Source: Clostridium lundense DSM 17049 (GTDB lineage Bacteria; Bacillota; Clostridia; Clostridiales; Clostridiaceae). Taken from it: a stretch of DNA of 64,000 nt. The notes beneath the pieces are model-generated. The model saw only the letters and a list, made by a program, of their open reading frames with translations, did not search any database and was not told where the DNA came from. The stretch lies in assembly GCF_000619945.1 (NCBI RefSeq), contig NZ_JHVC01000007.1, positions 186,001 to 250,000 on the forward strand. The letters are read 5' to 3'. Within the stretch, counting starts at the first letter, position 1, and each line of letters starts with the position of its first letter. Below are positions 44,807-53,479 of the stretch, in pieces. The translations under genes and the position numbers were made by a program.

Positions 44807-45841
44807 ATGAAACTTTGCAAAAATAAGTGGTGTATTACTAAAGAACTTTATACAGTAAAAGATAATCAAAAAAAATATGAAATATTTCAATGGAGTATTA
44901 ATGAGGATATTGAAGACAAACTATTTAATTATAATTTGAATGTAAAAGATTTTAAAAGTTTTACTAATAATTTTTATAAGGAAAAGTTAAAAGAAAAGTT
45001 TAAAATTGCTACAGGAGAAGAAACATCTTTTGAAAGAATATTTGTGGAATCTAATGATATTTCCATGAATATCAATGATAAAATTTATCTAATTGTAATG
45101 TTTTTTGATGAGATAAATAAAACCTGTTATAAAAACGCAATTGAAGACATTAGTATAAGAATATATCTTAATTTTGTAGATAAATGCTATAAAATAACTA
45201 AAAGAACCCCAAAGGTATTAATAAAAAATACCTTTGATAAAAATATATTTGCTTCTATATACAATTATCTTGTTACTGAAATTAAAAAATATGAAGTGTT
45301 AGATGATGAAGATAAGGTTAGAAAAATTTTAAACAAATATAAAGTTAGAGTAGATTTTACAAAAAGAAAAAACAGTTATGCATACACTAGTAATCATATT
45401 GTTTTAAGTAAAGAAGTAAATTTAAATGAGTTTTTAGTATTTCTTGAAAAAGGGAATAGTATAGTAGTAGAAAATTTTTTAAATTATTTTCCTTATTACG
45501 TATTAAATATAGCTGAAATAAGATTTAGACTTCATTTTTATGGTATAAACGGGAAAACCTTGGAACAAATAAATAATTACTATAAGGAAAAAAGACATAA
45601 AGAGCCAGATCTGTGTTATTTATTAAAAGAATTAAAGCCAGCAAAACCAAGATATATTATCGATAAATTAAAGAGTATGAAGTATGTAGATATAAATAGG
45701 GAAGTAATAGAAAATAAAGAATGTGTGAAATTTAGTATTGATTTAAATAATAGAAATGTACAAAAGAATTATTTAATGGACATTATAAATAGTAGAGGAA
45801 TGCTTGTTTATAATTATACAAATAGTCATATTAAATATTAA
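44807..45841 (+). CDS. Uncharacterised protein paired with the zinc-ribbon SDR
   Basis: A 344-residue, lysine-rich soluble protein with no signal or membrane segment and no family that I recognise. The N-terminus has CKNKWC. The C-terminal third (EIRFRLHFYGINGKTLEQINNYYKEK, LKPAKPRYIIDKLKSMKYVDIN) looks helical, possibly a winged-helix or DNA-binding-like region. GGAGAGGGAG precedes the ATG, 55 bases after the SDR stop on the same strand, so the two probably form an operon. Confidence 0.62.
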   Translation: MKLCKNKWCITKELYTVKDNQKKYEIFQWSINEDIEDKLFNYNLNVKDFKSFTNNFYKEKLKEKFKIATGEETSFERIFVESNDISMNINDKIYLIVMFFDEINKTCYKNAIEDISIRIYLNFVDKCYKITKRTPKVLIKNTFDKNIFASIYNYLVTEIKKYEVLDDEDKVRKILNKYKVRVDFTKRKNSYAYTSNHIVLSKEVNLNEFLVFLEKGNSIVVENFLNYFPYYVLNIAEIRFRLHFYGINGKTLEQINNYYKEKRHKEPDLCYLLKELKPAKPRYIIDKLKSMKYVDINREVIENKECVKFSIDLNNRNVQKNYLMDIINSRGMLVYNYTNSHIKY

Positions 45842-46063
45842 CAATGGAGTGGGGAGCGGCCCCAATCTTTCGCGTGGTGCTGAATGTTTTAGTTAAACTA
45901 CTCCAAAGGTCAAATAAGTAAGAAAAAATCCTAAGTTGAGGTAAGGCTTTAATTACTCTTGACATTGGTATTATAACATATAATTTAGTTAGAAGCTATC
46001 CTGCAGAATGAAAAAAATAGTAACATGCAGCTTGGATATAAGTTAGGTGTTGCTATTTTTTTT
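45842..46063 (+). terminator. Intergenic structured stretch ending in a terminator
   Basis: This stretch begins with GGAGT ... ACTCC enclosing GGGGAGCGGCCCC, has a TTGACA at 45959-45964, and ends with AAAAATAGTAACA pairing with TGTTGCTATTTTT (46013-46063) and a T run. The terminator is clear; the GC-rich part upstream is unusual for this genome and may be a structured 3' end or small RNA. Confidence 0.5.
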
Positions 46064-46190
46064 ATTTATCTATAATTAATACTATAAATGTTAACAATTA
46101 TTAATGAAAAGGTTAACTAGTGTGTTTATTAACAGCTATACTTGAATGTTATAGGAAAATAATGTAAAGTAAATATTTGAGGTGAATTTT

Positions 46191-46646
46191 ATGGGAAACA
46201 AAAGATATGTAAAATTAAAAGAAGAGGAATTAAGAAAAAAGCTTAATCCGCTTCAATACAAAGTAACTCAGGAAGGAGCTACGGAAAGACCTTTTGAAAA
46301 TGAGTATTGGAATAATAAGAAAGAAGGAATATATGTTGACATATGCAGCGGAGAGCCTTTGTTTACATCAAAGGATAAATTTGATTCCGGATGTGGCTGG
46401 CCAAGTTTTAGTAAGTCAATAGATAGATCATTAATTAAAGAGAAGGTTGATTTTACATATAATATGCACAGAATAGAAGTAAGAAGTAAACTTTCTGATT
46501 CACATTTAGGGCATGTATTTAATGATGGTCCAGAGGAAAAGGGAGGATTAAGGTATTGCATAAATAGTTCAGCACTAAGATTTATACCTGTTGAAGACTT
46601 GGAAAAGGAAGGGTATGAAGAATATATAGAACTTTTTCAAAAATAA
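46191..46646 (+). CDS. msrB: Peptide-methionine (R)-S-oxide reductase MsrB
   Basis: A 151-residue enzyme that reduces methionine-R-sulfoxide in proteins. The MsrB marks are SGEPLFTSKDKFDSGCGWPSF, the EVRSKLSDSHLGHVFNDGP block and the catalytic Cys C123 in RYCINSSALRFIP. The two CxxC zinc sites of some MsrBs are absent, so this is the zinc-free form. ATG at 46191 follows GAGGTGAA. Confidence 0.94.
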   Translation: MGNKRYVKLKEEELRKKLNPLQYKVTQEGATERPFENEYWNNKKEGIYVDICSGEPLFTSKDKFDSGCGWPSFSKSIDRSLIKEKVDFTYNMHRIEVRSKLSDSHLGHVFNDGPEEKGGLRYCINSSALRFIPVEDLEKEGYEEYIELFQK

Positions 46647-46759
46647 CAATAGGTATTAATATCTGTAAAAAAGAAATACTTTTATTAATTTTAATGAATA
46701 AAGGCCTAATATGGGATGAGAATCTATTTAGAAATCATTAATTAAGGGGGATTGGGTTA

Positions 46760-47218
46760 ATGAGTAGAAAGATATTCAGTGCAATTAGCCTTTTAAGTTC
46801 AGCACTTCTTTGTAAGATAGAAATGGGGTTTTTTACAGAGTATTTTGTAATGTATGAGGATGTAACTGATGGTGTTGACAATGCATGTGCAATTGGGTTA
46901 GCTGGAATAGCAATAGGAATATTATTTTTTATAGCACATATTATATTTGTTATTTGTATATTTACTAAAGCATGGAGTAAGGAAATAAAAAAGATATATT
47001 TAAATGAATTAATTATAAATAGAGAAGATAGGTTGGTTAAAAATATAGTAAGAGGAATTACTTACTTACTAATAATCTTTTTTATAATTGCATTATTTAA
47101 AGAAGTACATAATAATATTATATTTTTAAAATTTTATAGTCTTTGTATAATATGTATAGCCATATATTCCATATGGATTAATAATATATTGAGAGAAAAT
47201 TATATAGCTAAAATATGA
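46760..47218 (+). CDS. Uncharacterised membrane protein
   Basis: A 152-residue protein with about four hydrophobic segments (7-22, 47-70, 99-115, 126-143). The loop between the first two is acidic (YEDVTDGVDNAC). No family is recognised. GGGGGATTG precedes the ATG, and a strong terminator follows. Confidence 0.6.
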   Translation: MSRKIFSAISLLSSALLCKIEMGFFTEYFVMYEDVTDGVDNACAIGLAGIAIGILFFIAHIIFVICIFTKAWSKEIKKIYLNELIINREDRLVKNIVRGITYLLIIFFIIALFKEVHNNIIFLKFYSLCIICIAIYSIWINNILRENYIAKI

Positions 47219-47249
47219 AGTGGATGTTTTACTACTTACAGAAGTAAGA

Positions 47250-47290
47250 AAAGTTATACATAGGTATGAGACCTATGTATAACTTTTTTT
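47250..47290 (+). terminator. Terminator
   Basis: AAAGTTATACATAGGT pairs perfectly with ACCTATGTATAACTTT over a five-base loop, followed by further T. Confidence 0.9.
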
Positions 47291-47467
47291 ATAAAAATTT
47301 AAGTAAACTCCTAAGTATATTTTTCGATAAGTTCAATATAATTAGATGAATTAATATAATGATTGGCAATGGAGTAAATTGGAATGTGAAAAGTTTATAA
47401 ACAAAGTAAGAATTCTATTTATAAATGTCTATTATTTTGATATTATAATTAAATAATGATTTATACT

Positions 47468-47479
47468 AACTGGTCAGTT
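47468..47479. promoter_or_regulatory. TetR-type operator candidate upstream of the YhgE pair
   Basis: AACTG-GT-CAGTT is a short perfect dyad of the ACTGGTCAGT type common at TetR-controlled promoters. It lies about 43 bases before the first YhgE/Pip gene; such genes are often next to TetR regulators, but none is present here. Confidence 0.35.
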
Positions 47480-47521
47480 TAAAAGCTATAATTAAAATTT
47501 AATATAAAGGAGGCAAAGCCT

Positions 47522-49681
47522 ATGAAAAATGCTTTAAAAGTATTTAAAAGAGATATGAAAAGCATATTAAAAAATCCTGTAGCCATGATAGTGGTTATAG
47601 GAATATGTTTTATTCCGTCTCTTTATGCATGGGTAAATATAAAAGCATGTTGGGATCCATACGAGAATACAAGTACTATTCCAATAGCAATAGTAAACAA
47701 TGATAAAGGAACAACTTTTAATAATAAAGAAATAAACATAGGTAATGATGTTATAAAAAAATTAAAGGATAATCACAAGATTGGATGGAAATTTGTTAAT
47801 TCTAAGAAAGCAGAATTAGGAATTGTAGATGGAACATATTATGCTACTATAGAAATTCCAGAGGATTTTTCAAAGGATTTAACAAGCTTAGTATCAGACA
47901 AACCTAAAAAACCACAAATAGTATATAAGGTGGATACTAAAACTAACCCAGTAGCAACTAAAATTGCAGGGGCAGCAAAAACAACTTTAATTGATGAGAT
48001 AACTACTAATTTTATCTCAACAGTTAATGAAACGGTGTTTGATTCTTTCAATGATATGGGAGAAGATTTACAAAAACAAGAGAAAAAGATAATAGAAGTT
48101 AAGGATGCCATAATAAAAGCAGATAATAATATGGAATTTATACTTGCTGCATTAAATAATGTTAATGGTAATTCAGCTAATTTATCAAAGTATTTATCTG
48201 AACTTAAAACTACTATGCCAGAGATAGTTAAGGGTATTGATGCAATAGGGGCAAACAAACAAAACAATAAAAATTTTTTAACAAATACTCAAGGTACTTT
48301 AAATGATGCTTTTGATAATGTGGATTTTAATTTTAACCAAGTTCAAAGTTCTACAGAACGTATACAAGCTTTATTGCAGCAATTAGCCATATCTGGTAGT
48401 GAAAACACTACTGTAGATACAAATGCTATATTGTCTAAGATAATTACAGAAATGGATTCAGTTGATAACCGTATTTATAGATTAACCACATTTTTCGAAA
48501 ATATAAATGATCTTCGTCCTAATAAAGCAGTATCTCAAATAGTGGCTAGTTTAAGAGATATGATGGTAAACTTGAATAAACAAAGAAATGCTTTAGACAA
48601 GTTGCAAAAGCAAGTAGGAGAAACTAATGAAGTTAATCAAGAATTAATTAACACAATTAATAATAATATAAGTAATATTCATAGTGACATAAAAAGAGAA
48701 ATAAATAATTATAATTCACAAGCTAGACCACAATTAAATAATACAGTGAATAATCTTATAAAAGCAACAGATGATGCTTCAAAACTTATTGATCTATCTA
48801 AAGGATTAACTACTGAAATAGATAAATTATTGGGTTCAGGAGTAGAAGGAACTGAACTAGCAACGCAGATATCTCGAAAGTTATATGATAGATTAACTGA
48901 ATATAAAGAGGTCATAGGTAAAATTAGTGATAAATTAAAAACTGTAGATAATAAGGATTTAGTAGAAATAATATCAATACTTCAAAGTAATCCAGAATTT
49001 ATGGGAGATTTTATATCAAAGCCATTTAATTTGAAAGAACAACCTATATATAAAATACCTAATTACGGTTCAGCAATGACACCAGTATATACAGTACTTG
49101 CACTTTGGGTTGGAGGATTAATTTTAACATCTGTATTAAGAACAGATGTAGTAGATTTTGAAGGCAGCGAAAATATAACAATAAGAGAAAAATATTTTGG
49201 CAAAATGTTTACATTTATTGCTTTTGCATTGGTACAAGGACTTGTGGTTTCTGTAGGAAATAAGGCTATTCTAGGAGTGTATACGGTAAATACTTTCCTT
49301 ATGATATTATTTGCCTTAGTTACCTCATTTACTTTTTCAATAATAATATATACTTGTGTAGCATTGCTTGGTAATATAGGTAAAGCTTTAGCCATAGTAT
49401 TAATGATTGTACAACTCGCAGGAAGTGGTGGAACCTACCCTATACAAGTCGACCCTATGTTTTTTAGAGTTCTTCAGCCATTCTTCCCATTTACTTATGC
49501 TGTTGGAGGATTTAGGGAGGCTATAGCAGGACCTCTTGTATCAAGTGTGGTATTAGATTTTATAGTGTTAATTGTAATGGCAGCAATTTTTATTGTTATA
49601 GGATATTTATTGAAATCTCCATTGCATCATAAGGTAAGTAAATTTGAAGCTAAGTTCAAAGAATCAGGTATTTCAGAGTAA
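47522..49681 (+). CDS. YhgE/Pip family membrane protein, first of a tandem pair
   Basis: A 719-residue protein with the YhgE/Pip layout: one N-terminal helix (about 20-38) followed by AWVNIKACWDPYENT, a large external coiled-coil-rich domain (about 60-510), and five or six membrane helices in the C-terminal 200 residues, with TVLALWVGGL, QLAGSGGTYPIQ and PFTYAVGGFREAIAG. The C-terminal part resembles ABC-2 permeases. Relatives include the phage-infection protein Pip and ESX-like secretion accessory proteins. AGGAGG precedes the ATG. Confidence 0.9.
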   Translation: MKNALKVFKRDMKSILKNPVAMIVVIGICFIPSLYAWVNIKACWDPYENTSTIPIAIVNNDKGTTFNNKEINIGNDVIKKLKDNHKIGWKFVNSKKAELGIVDGTYYATIEIPEDFSKDLTSLVSDKPKKPQIVYKVDTKTNPVATKIAGAAKTTLIDEITTNFISTVNETVFDSFNDMGEDLQKQEKKIIEVKDAIIKADNNMEFILAALNNVNGNSANLSKYLSELKTTMPEIVKGIDAIGANKQNNKNFLTNTQGTLNDAFDNVDFNFNQVQSSTERIQALLQQLAISGSENTTVDTNAILSKIITEMDSVDNRIYRLTTFFENINDLRPNKAVSQIVASLRDMMVNLNKQRNALDKLQKQVGETNEVNQELINTINNNISNIHSDIKREINNYNSQARPQLNNTVNNLIKATDDASKLIDLSKGLTTEIDKLLGSGVEGTELATQISRKLYDRLTEYKEVIGKISDKLKTVDNKDLVEIISILQSNPEFMGDFISKPFNLKEQPIYKIPNYGSAMTPVYTVLALWVGGLILTSVLRTDVVDFEGSENITIREKYFGKMFTFIAFALVQGLVVSVGNKAILGVYTVNTFLMILFALVTSFTFSIIIYTCVALLGNIGKALAIVLMIVQLAGSGGTYPIQVDPMFFRVLQPFFPFTYAVGGFREAIAGPLVSSVVLDFIVLIVMAAIFIVIGYLLKSPLHHKVSKFEAKFKESGISE

Positions 49682-49694
49682 AGGAGGGATAAGC

Positions 49695-51860
49695 ATGAAA
49701 AAAGTTTTTAAGGTTTTTAGAAATGATTTAAAAAGTATAATAAAAAATCCAGTAGCATTATTTATAATTACAGGATTATGTATTCTTCCTTCACTGTATG
49801 CTTGGATCAACATAAAGGCATGTTGGGACCCTTATGCCAATACAGGAAATTTGCCAGTTGCAGTAGTTAATAATGATGAAGGTGCAATATTTAATGGAAA
49901 ATCTATTAATGTAGGAAATGAAGTGGTGGATTCGCTTAAGAAAAATAAGAATATTGGGTGGATATTTGAGGATGAATGGCAGGCAAACAGTGGACTAAAC
50001 GAGGGAAAATATTATGCTATGATAGAAATACCAGCAAACTTTTCAAAAGGATTAATAAGCTTAGCAAGCACAAATCCTCAGAAACCTAACATAATATATA
50101 AAGCAAATGAAAAGGCTAATGCGATAGCTACAAAAATTACCAATGCTGCCAAGGAGAGTGTGGCAAGGGAAATAAAGGTTAACTTTGTAGATACAGTAAA
50201 TGAAAAAGCTTTTGAAAAGTTGAATACTGTAGGAGGAGAATTAGAAACTCATAAACCTGAAATATTACAATTAAATGATATTTTAAATAGTTCTATTGGT
50301 GAATTAGAAAAAGTTAAAAATCATATAAATAAGGCAAATGAGAATTCTGCAAGCTTACAGAAGTATTTAAAAACTGTACAAAATGATATACCAACATTAA
50401 CAAATCAGATAAATACTCTTCAAAAAGCAACTAATGAAAGTAAAAACCTTATGATGGCAACACAACAAACAGTGAACTCTTTAGGTGGAAATATAAATAG
50501 TGATATAATGCAAATTCAATCATCTAATAAAAAGGTTCAAGATCTAATAAATGAGTTAAAAAAATTAAATAATACATCAGGGGATTTAACACAAATAATA
50601 AAGGATACTGAGGGCATAGATAGGTTACTTGGCACAATGGATAATTTAATAGATTCAAGAATTAAAATATTAGAAGCGCTTAATGATTTGAAAAATAGTA
50701 AAGGTATTTTTAAATTTATAGATTCATTAAAGAAATTAGATAAGGCTATAAAGGATGCAAAAAATATTTCAAGTAATATAAGTTCTTCTGCTAAAAGTGG
50801 AACTGCAACTAAAGAACATATAGATGAAATGTTAAATATATTATCTACAACAAGTAATGGAATTTCAGATTTGGTTAGTGCTTCATCAGATTCTCTTTAC
50901 TCAGGACTTATTCCTACATTAAACAGTATTGGGGATGGAATAACTACAGGTTTAAATAATGCAGATGAAGTTTTAGATAGTATAAAGGTTATAGTACCTC
51001 AGCTTAATGCTTTGGCTAAGTTTGGAGTAGCAACTAGTGAAGTGGCTATTGATGAAGGTAATAGAATAAATGATAAACTTACAACTTTCCAAGGAGATTT
51101 AAATAAATTAACAGATAAAACAAAAGATTTAACAGAAGAAAACTTAAATGAAATATTGGATATGATGGAAAAAAATCCAGACGAAATGGCTTCTTTTATA
51201 TCTTCACCAATAAAAGTAATAGAAAAAGAAGTTTATGATGCTGGAATATTTGGGGTTGGATTAACACCATTTTATACAGTACTTGCGATTTGGGTTGGTG
51301 CATTATTATCTTCAGCATTACTATCAGTAGAATGTGAAGAAGAATTCAAAGAGAAAGAGAAAATAAATTTGTGGCAAGAACATTTTGGAAAGATGTTATT
51401 ATTTTTATCTATAGTAATAATACAAGCTATTATTGTTACTTTAGGAGATGTATATATATTAGGTGTAAATGCAGCTGATAAAAAACTTATGTTAAATTTG
51501 GCAGTGCTAACAGCAGTTGCCTTTACAATTATAATATATACTTTAGTTTCTATGTTCGGTAATGTAGGAAAAGCTGTAGCAGTAATAATAATGGTATTTC
51601 AAATAGCTGGAGCTGGTGGTATATATCCAATACAAACTAATCCAGAGATTTTTGGAAGATTACAATTTTTATGGCCATTTACTTATGCAATAAATGGATT
51701 TAGAGAGGCAATAGCAGGTCCTATATGGGAAAGTGTTAATAAGAATTTATATGCATTATGTATTTTTGCAGTTGGTTTTTTAGTTTTAGTCATTTTAAAG
51801 GCACCTATTCGCAAGTTATCATATTATATGGATAATAAATTTAGAGAATCAGGACTTTAA
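49695..51860 (+). CDS. YhgE/Pip family membrane protein, second of a tandem pair
   Basis: A 721-residue paralogue of the preceding protein, with the same blocks: AWINIKACWDPYANTG, a long helical external domain, TVLAIWVGALLSSALL, QIAGAGGIYPIQTNPE and WPFTYAINGFREAIAGP. The C-terminal end RKLSYYMDNKFRESGL echoes KFEAKFKESG of the partner. ATG at 49695 follows AAGGAGGGA, 13 bases after the previous stop. They may form a heteromer. Confidence 0.9.
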   Translation: MKKVFKVFRNDLKSIIKNPVALFIITGLCILPSLYAWINIKACWDPYANTGNLPVAVVNNDEGAIFNGKSINVGNEVVDSLKKNKNIGWIFEDEWQANSGLNEGKYYAMIEIPANFSKGLISLASTNPQKPNIIYKANEKANAIATKITNAAKESVAREIKVNFVDTVNEKAFEKLNTVGGELETHKPEILQLNDILNSSIGELEKVKNHINKANENSASLQKYLKTVQNDIPTLTNQINTLQKATNESKNLMMATQQTVNSLGGNINSDIMQIQSSNKKVQDLINELKKLNNTSGDLTQIIKDTEGIDRLLGTMDNLIDSRIKILEALNDLKNSKGIFKFIDSLKKLDKAIKDAKNISSNISSSAKSGTATKEHIDEMLNILSTTSNGISDLVSASSDSLYSGLIPTLNSIGDGITTGLNNADEVLDSIKVIVPQLNALAKFGVATSEVAIDEGNRINDKLTTFQGDLNKLTDKTKDLTEENLNEILDMMEKNPDEMASFISSPIKVIEKEVYDAGIFGVGLTPFYTVLAIWVGALLSSALLSVECEEEFKEKEKINLWQEHFGKMLLFLSIVIIQAIIVTLGDVYILGVNAADKKLMLNLAVLTAVAFTIIIYTLVSMFGNVGKAVAVIIMVFQIAGAGGIYPIQTNPEIFGRLQFLWPFTYAINGFREAIAGPIWESVNKNLYALCIFAVGFLVLVILKAPIRKLSYYMDNKFRESGL

Positions 51861-51904
51861 AAAAACCAAAAATTTCATATTAATATTGTGTATTTTTAAA
51901 AGAA

Positions 51905-52401
51905 ATTTGCACATATTAATAGTGTAAGGAACATAACGGTTGAGCGAAGACTTATGTGTGCTTTTTAAATAAGGTATATATAGGTCGACCAAAGATTGTT
52001 ATAATGGTCATTAAAAATGGCTGTTATATAGTCAGAGGGAAGATTTTATAGGGTGGGGAAAAGTTTTATTATAGTCGATATTATATTGATTATAATAGGA
52101 TTCCAACTTATTCTATAAGGTCGAGTTAAGATCATTCAGAGTATTGAATTGATTCTATACAGCCGAAAGGTTGTGTAGGGTTGAATAAATATTCTGCATG
52201 GTTGAACGAACCATGATTATAGGTTGTGATTTGCTTTATTATAGTCGAAAGATTATATTGAGGTAATAAGCTATCTATAATTGTGTAAGGTAGATCGTTA
52301 TATTCTTTAACTTAATTAAAATTTAAAAATAAATTTTAATTAAAAAGGAAGGAAACGGATTCATTATAGTAAATCAACTATAGTGAATGCGTTTCTTTTT
52401 T
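51905..52401 (+). ncRNA. Hairpin-rich gene-free region ending in a terminator (putative structured RNA)
   Basis: No gene fits here, but many local stems do: CTATACAGCC-GAAA-GGTTGTGTAG (52154-52177), CATGGTT-GAACG-AACCATG (52197-52215), ATTATAGTC-GAAA-GATTATATT (52238-52259), ATTATAGTC with GATTATAAT (52068-52096), and an outer pairing of TTATTC (52109) with GAATAA (52183). Several have GNRA loops. A strong terminator (GGAAACG...CGTTTC, 52351-52395, T run) ends it. This looks like a folded transcript; promoter and family are not identified. Confidence 0.5.
52346..52401 (+). terminator. Strong terminator at the end of the hairpin-rich region
   Basis: The arms AGGAAACGGATTCATTATAGT (with one bulge) and ACTATAGTGAATGCGTTTCT close over a six-base loop, followed by TTTTTTA. 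Confidence 0.85.
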
Positions 52402-52444
52402 ATGTTCTTTAGTTAGGAATATAGAACTTTGAGACTGTTCTTGC

Positions 52445-52473
52445 TTGACTGTTTTAAAAAACAATGCTAAAAT
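52445..52473 (+). promoter_or_regulatory. Sigma-A promoter of the DIP1984/tRNA-like unit
   Basis: TTGACT at 52445-52450 and TAAAAT at 52468-52473 are separated by 17 bases. The start would lie near 52480, 50 bases before the GTG of the DIP1984 gene. Confidence 0.65.
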
Positions 52474-52529
52474 AGTTTAAAAATGACATTGAGGAAGTTA
52501 TTACCAGTACACAAATAGGGGTGATTTTT

Positions 52530-52985
52530 GTGAAACTTGCTGAAGCTTTAATTTTAAGATCGGATTTTCAAAAAAGAATAGAACAACTTAAAAATAGACT
52601 TACAAGTAATGCTAAGGTTCAAGAAGGGGACAATCCTATGGAATCTCCAGAATTGTTACTTCAGGAGCTGGATAGATGTTTGAAGGAAGTAACAGATATA
52701 ATAAAAAGAATAAATAAAACAAATTCCCAAACGAAATTTAATGATAATATGACTCTAGCAGATGCATTAGCAGAAAGAGAAGGAATCTGGGACAAGAGGC
52801 TTATACTTGCTCATTTAGTAGAGGCTGCAACAGTAAGGCAAGATAGGTATAGTAGATCAGAAGTGAAATTTTTTAGTACAATAAATGTTAGTGAAACACA
52901 AAAGAAAATAGATGATTTGTCAAAAGAATTTAGGATAATAGATACAAAAATTCAAGGATTAAATTGGAATGTAGATTTGTTGTAA
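52530..52985 (+). CDS. DIP1984 family protein
   Basis: A 151-residue helical soluble protein with the DIP1984 family pattern: MKLAEALILRSDFQKRIEQLKNRL at the start, ESPELLLQELDRCLKEVTDIIKRINKTN, then MTLADALAERE and a C-terminal end IQGLNWNVDLL. The molecular role is not established; an RNA-related role has been discussed for such genes (recalled, not verified). GTG at 52530 follows AGGGGTGA; nine bases earlier another GTG is part of that site. A tRNA-like sequence begins 18 bases after the stop. Confidence 0.82.
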   Translation: MKLAEALILRSDFQKRIEQLKNRLTSNAKVQEGDNPMESPELLLQELDRCLKEVTDIIKRINKTNSQTKFNDNMTLADALAEREGIWDKRLILAHLVEAATVRQDRYSRSEVKFFSTINVSETQKKIDDLSKEFRIIDTKIQGLNWNVDLL

Positions 52986-53003
52986 TAAAAGGATTTCTAA
53001 AGT

Positions 53004-53107
53004 GGTAACTAAAATTTATAAGGTGAGTACAGACCCGCCAACAGGGAAAGTTGGATGATGGCTTAGCATTGGGGCAATGTCAGTGGTTCGAATCCGCAGT
53101 TAACAAA
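53004..53107 (+). ncRNA. tRNA-like RNA with long variable arm, linked to the DIP1984 gene
   Basis: All arms of a class II tRNA can be drawn: acceptor GGTAACT (53004-53010) with AGTTAAC (53098-53104), six of seven pairs; D-like stem GGT/ACC (53022-53035); anticodon-like stem CCAAC/GTTGG with the seven-base loop AGGGAAA (53038-53054); variable hairpin CATTG-GGG-CAATG (53067-53079); T arm GTGG-TTCGAAT-CCGC (53083-53097). Position 33 is not U, the acceptor-D and anticodon-variable spacers are too long, and no CCA is encoded. It is therefore unlikely to be a normal translating tRNA. Confidence 0.68.
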
Positions 53108-53224
53108 TTATGCCCATTAATGTAACATGAGTACAAATAGAATGTAAATGTAACTACCATGTACTAATTATAATTTTAGCTAGGGTGGGAATGGGGAATT
53201 TTTAAATATAATTTGATCTATATT

Positions 53225-53268
53225 AAAAAGGTATTATCAAGGTTTTAAACTTTCATAGTACCTTTTAC
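53225..53268 (+). terminator. Terminator of the DIP1984/tRNA-like unit
   Basis: AAAAGGTATTAT pairs with ATAGTACCTTTT (one G-U) with a T-rich tail. Confidence 0.65.
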
Positions 53269-53479
53269 TTTTTGAAATTAATGTAATAAGTTACTTTTAG
53301 TTGAAATTAGTAGTAATTTGAGATAAAATATACTTAAATTGTATTCATTTGTTATTAGTTTTAAATTAGGATTATATTATATTTTGACGTTGAGAGGAAG
53401 TATGTATTGTATATTAAAATATTTGTATTAGGTTAATTAGATGAGGTTATTTTTACTTCTTCCGAAAGGAGACATTTTA

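Noticed and set aside
51961..52310. CRISPR-like array in the hairpin-rich region
   Set aside because: The recurring words are short and not identical, spacing is irregular and no cas genes are present; stem structures explain the recurrence better.
53004..53107. Ordinary tRNA-Ser gene
   Set aside because: The loop lacks U33, arm spacers are too long, the T stem is short and CCA is absent, so a translating tRNA is unlikely.
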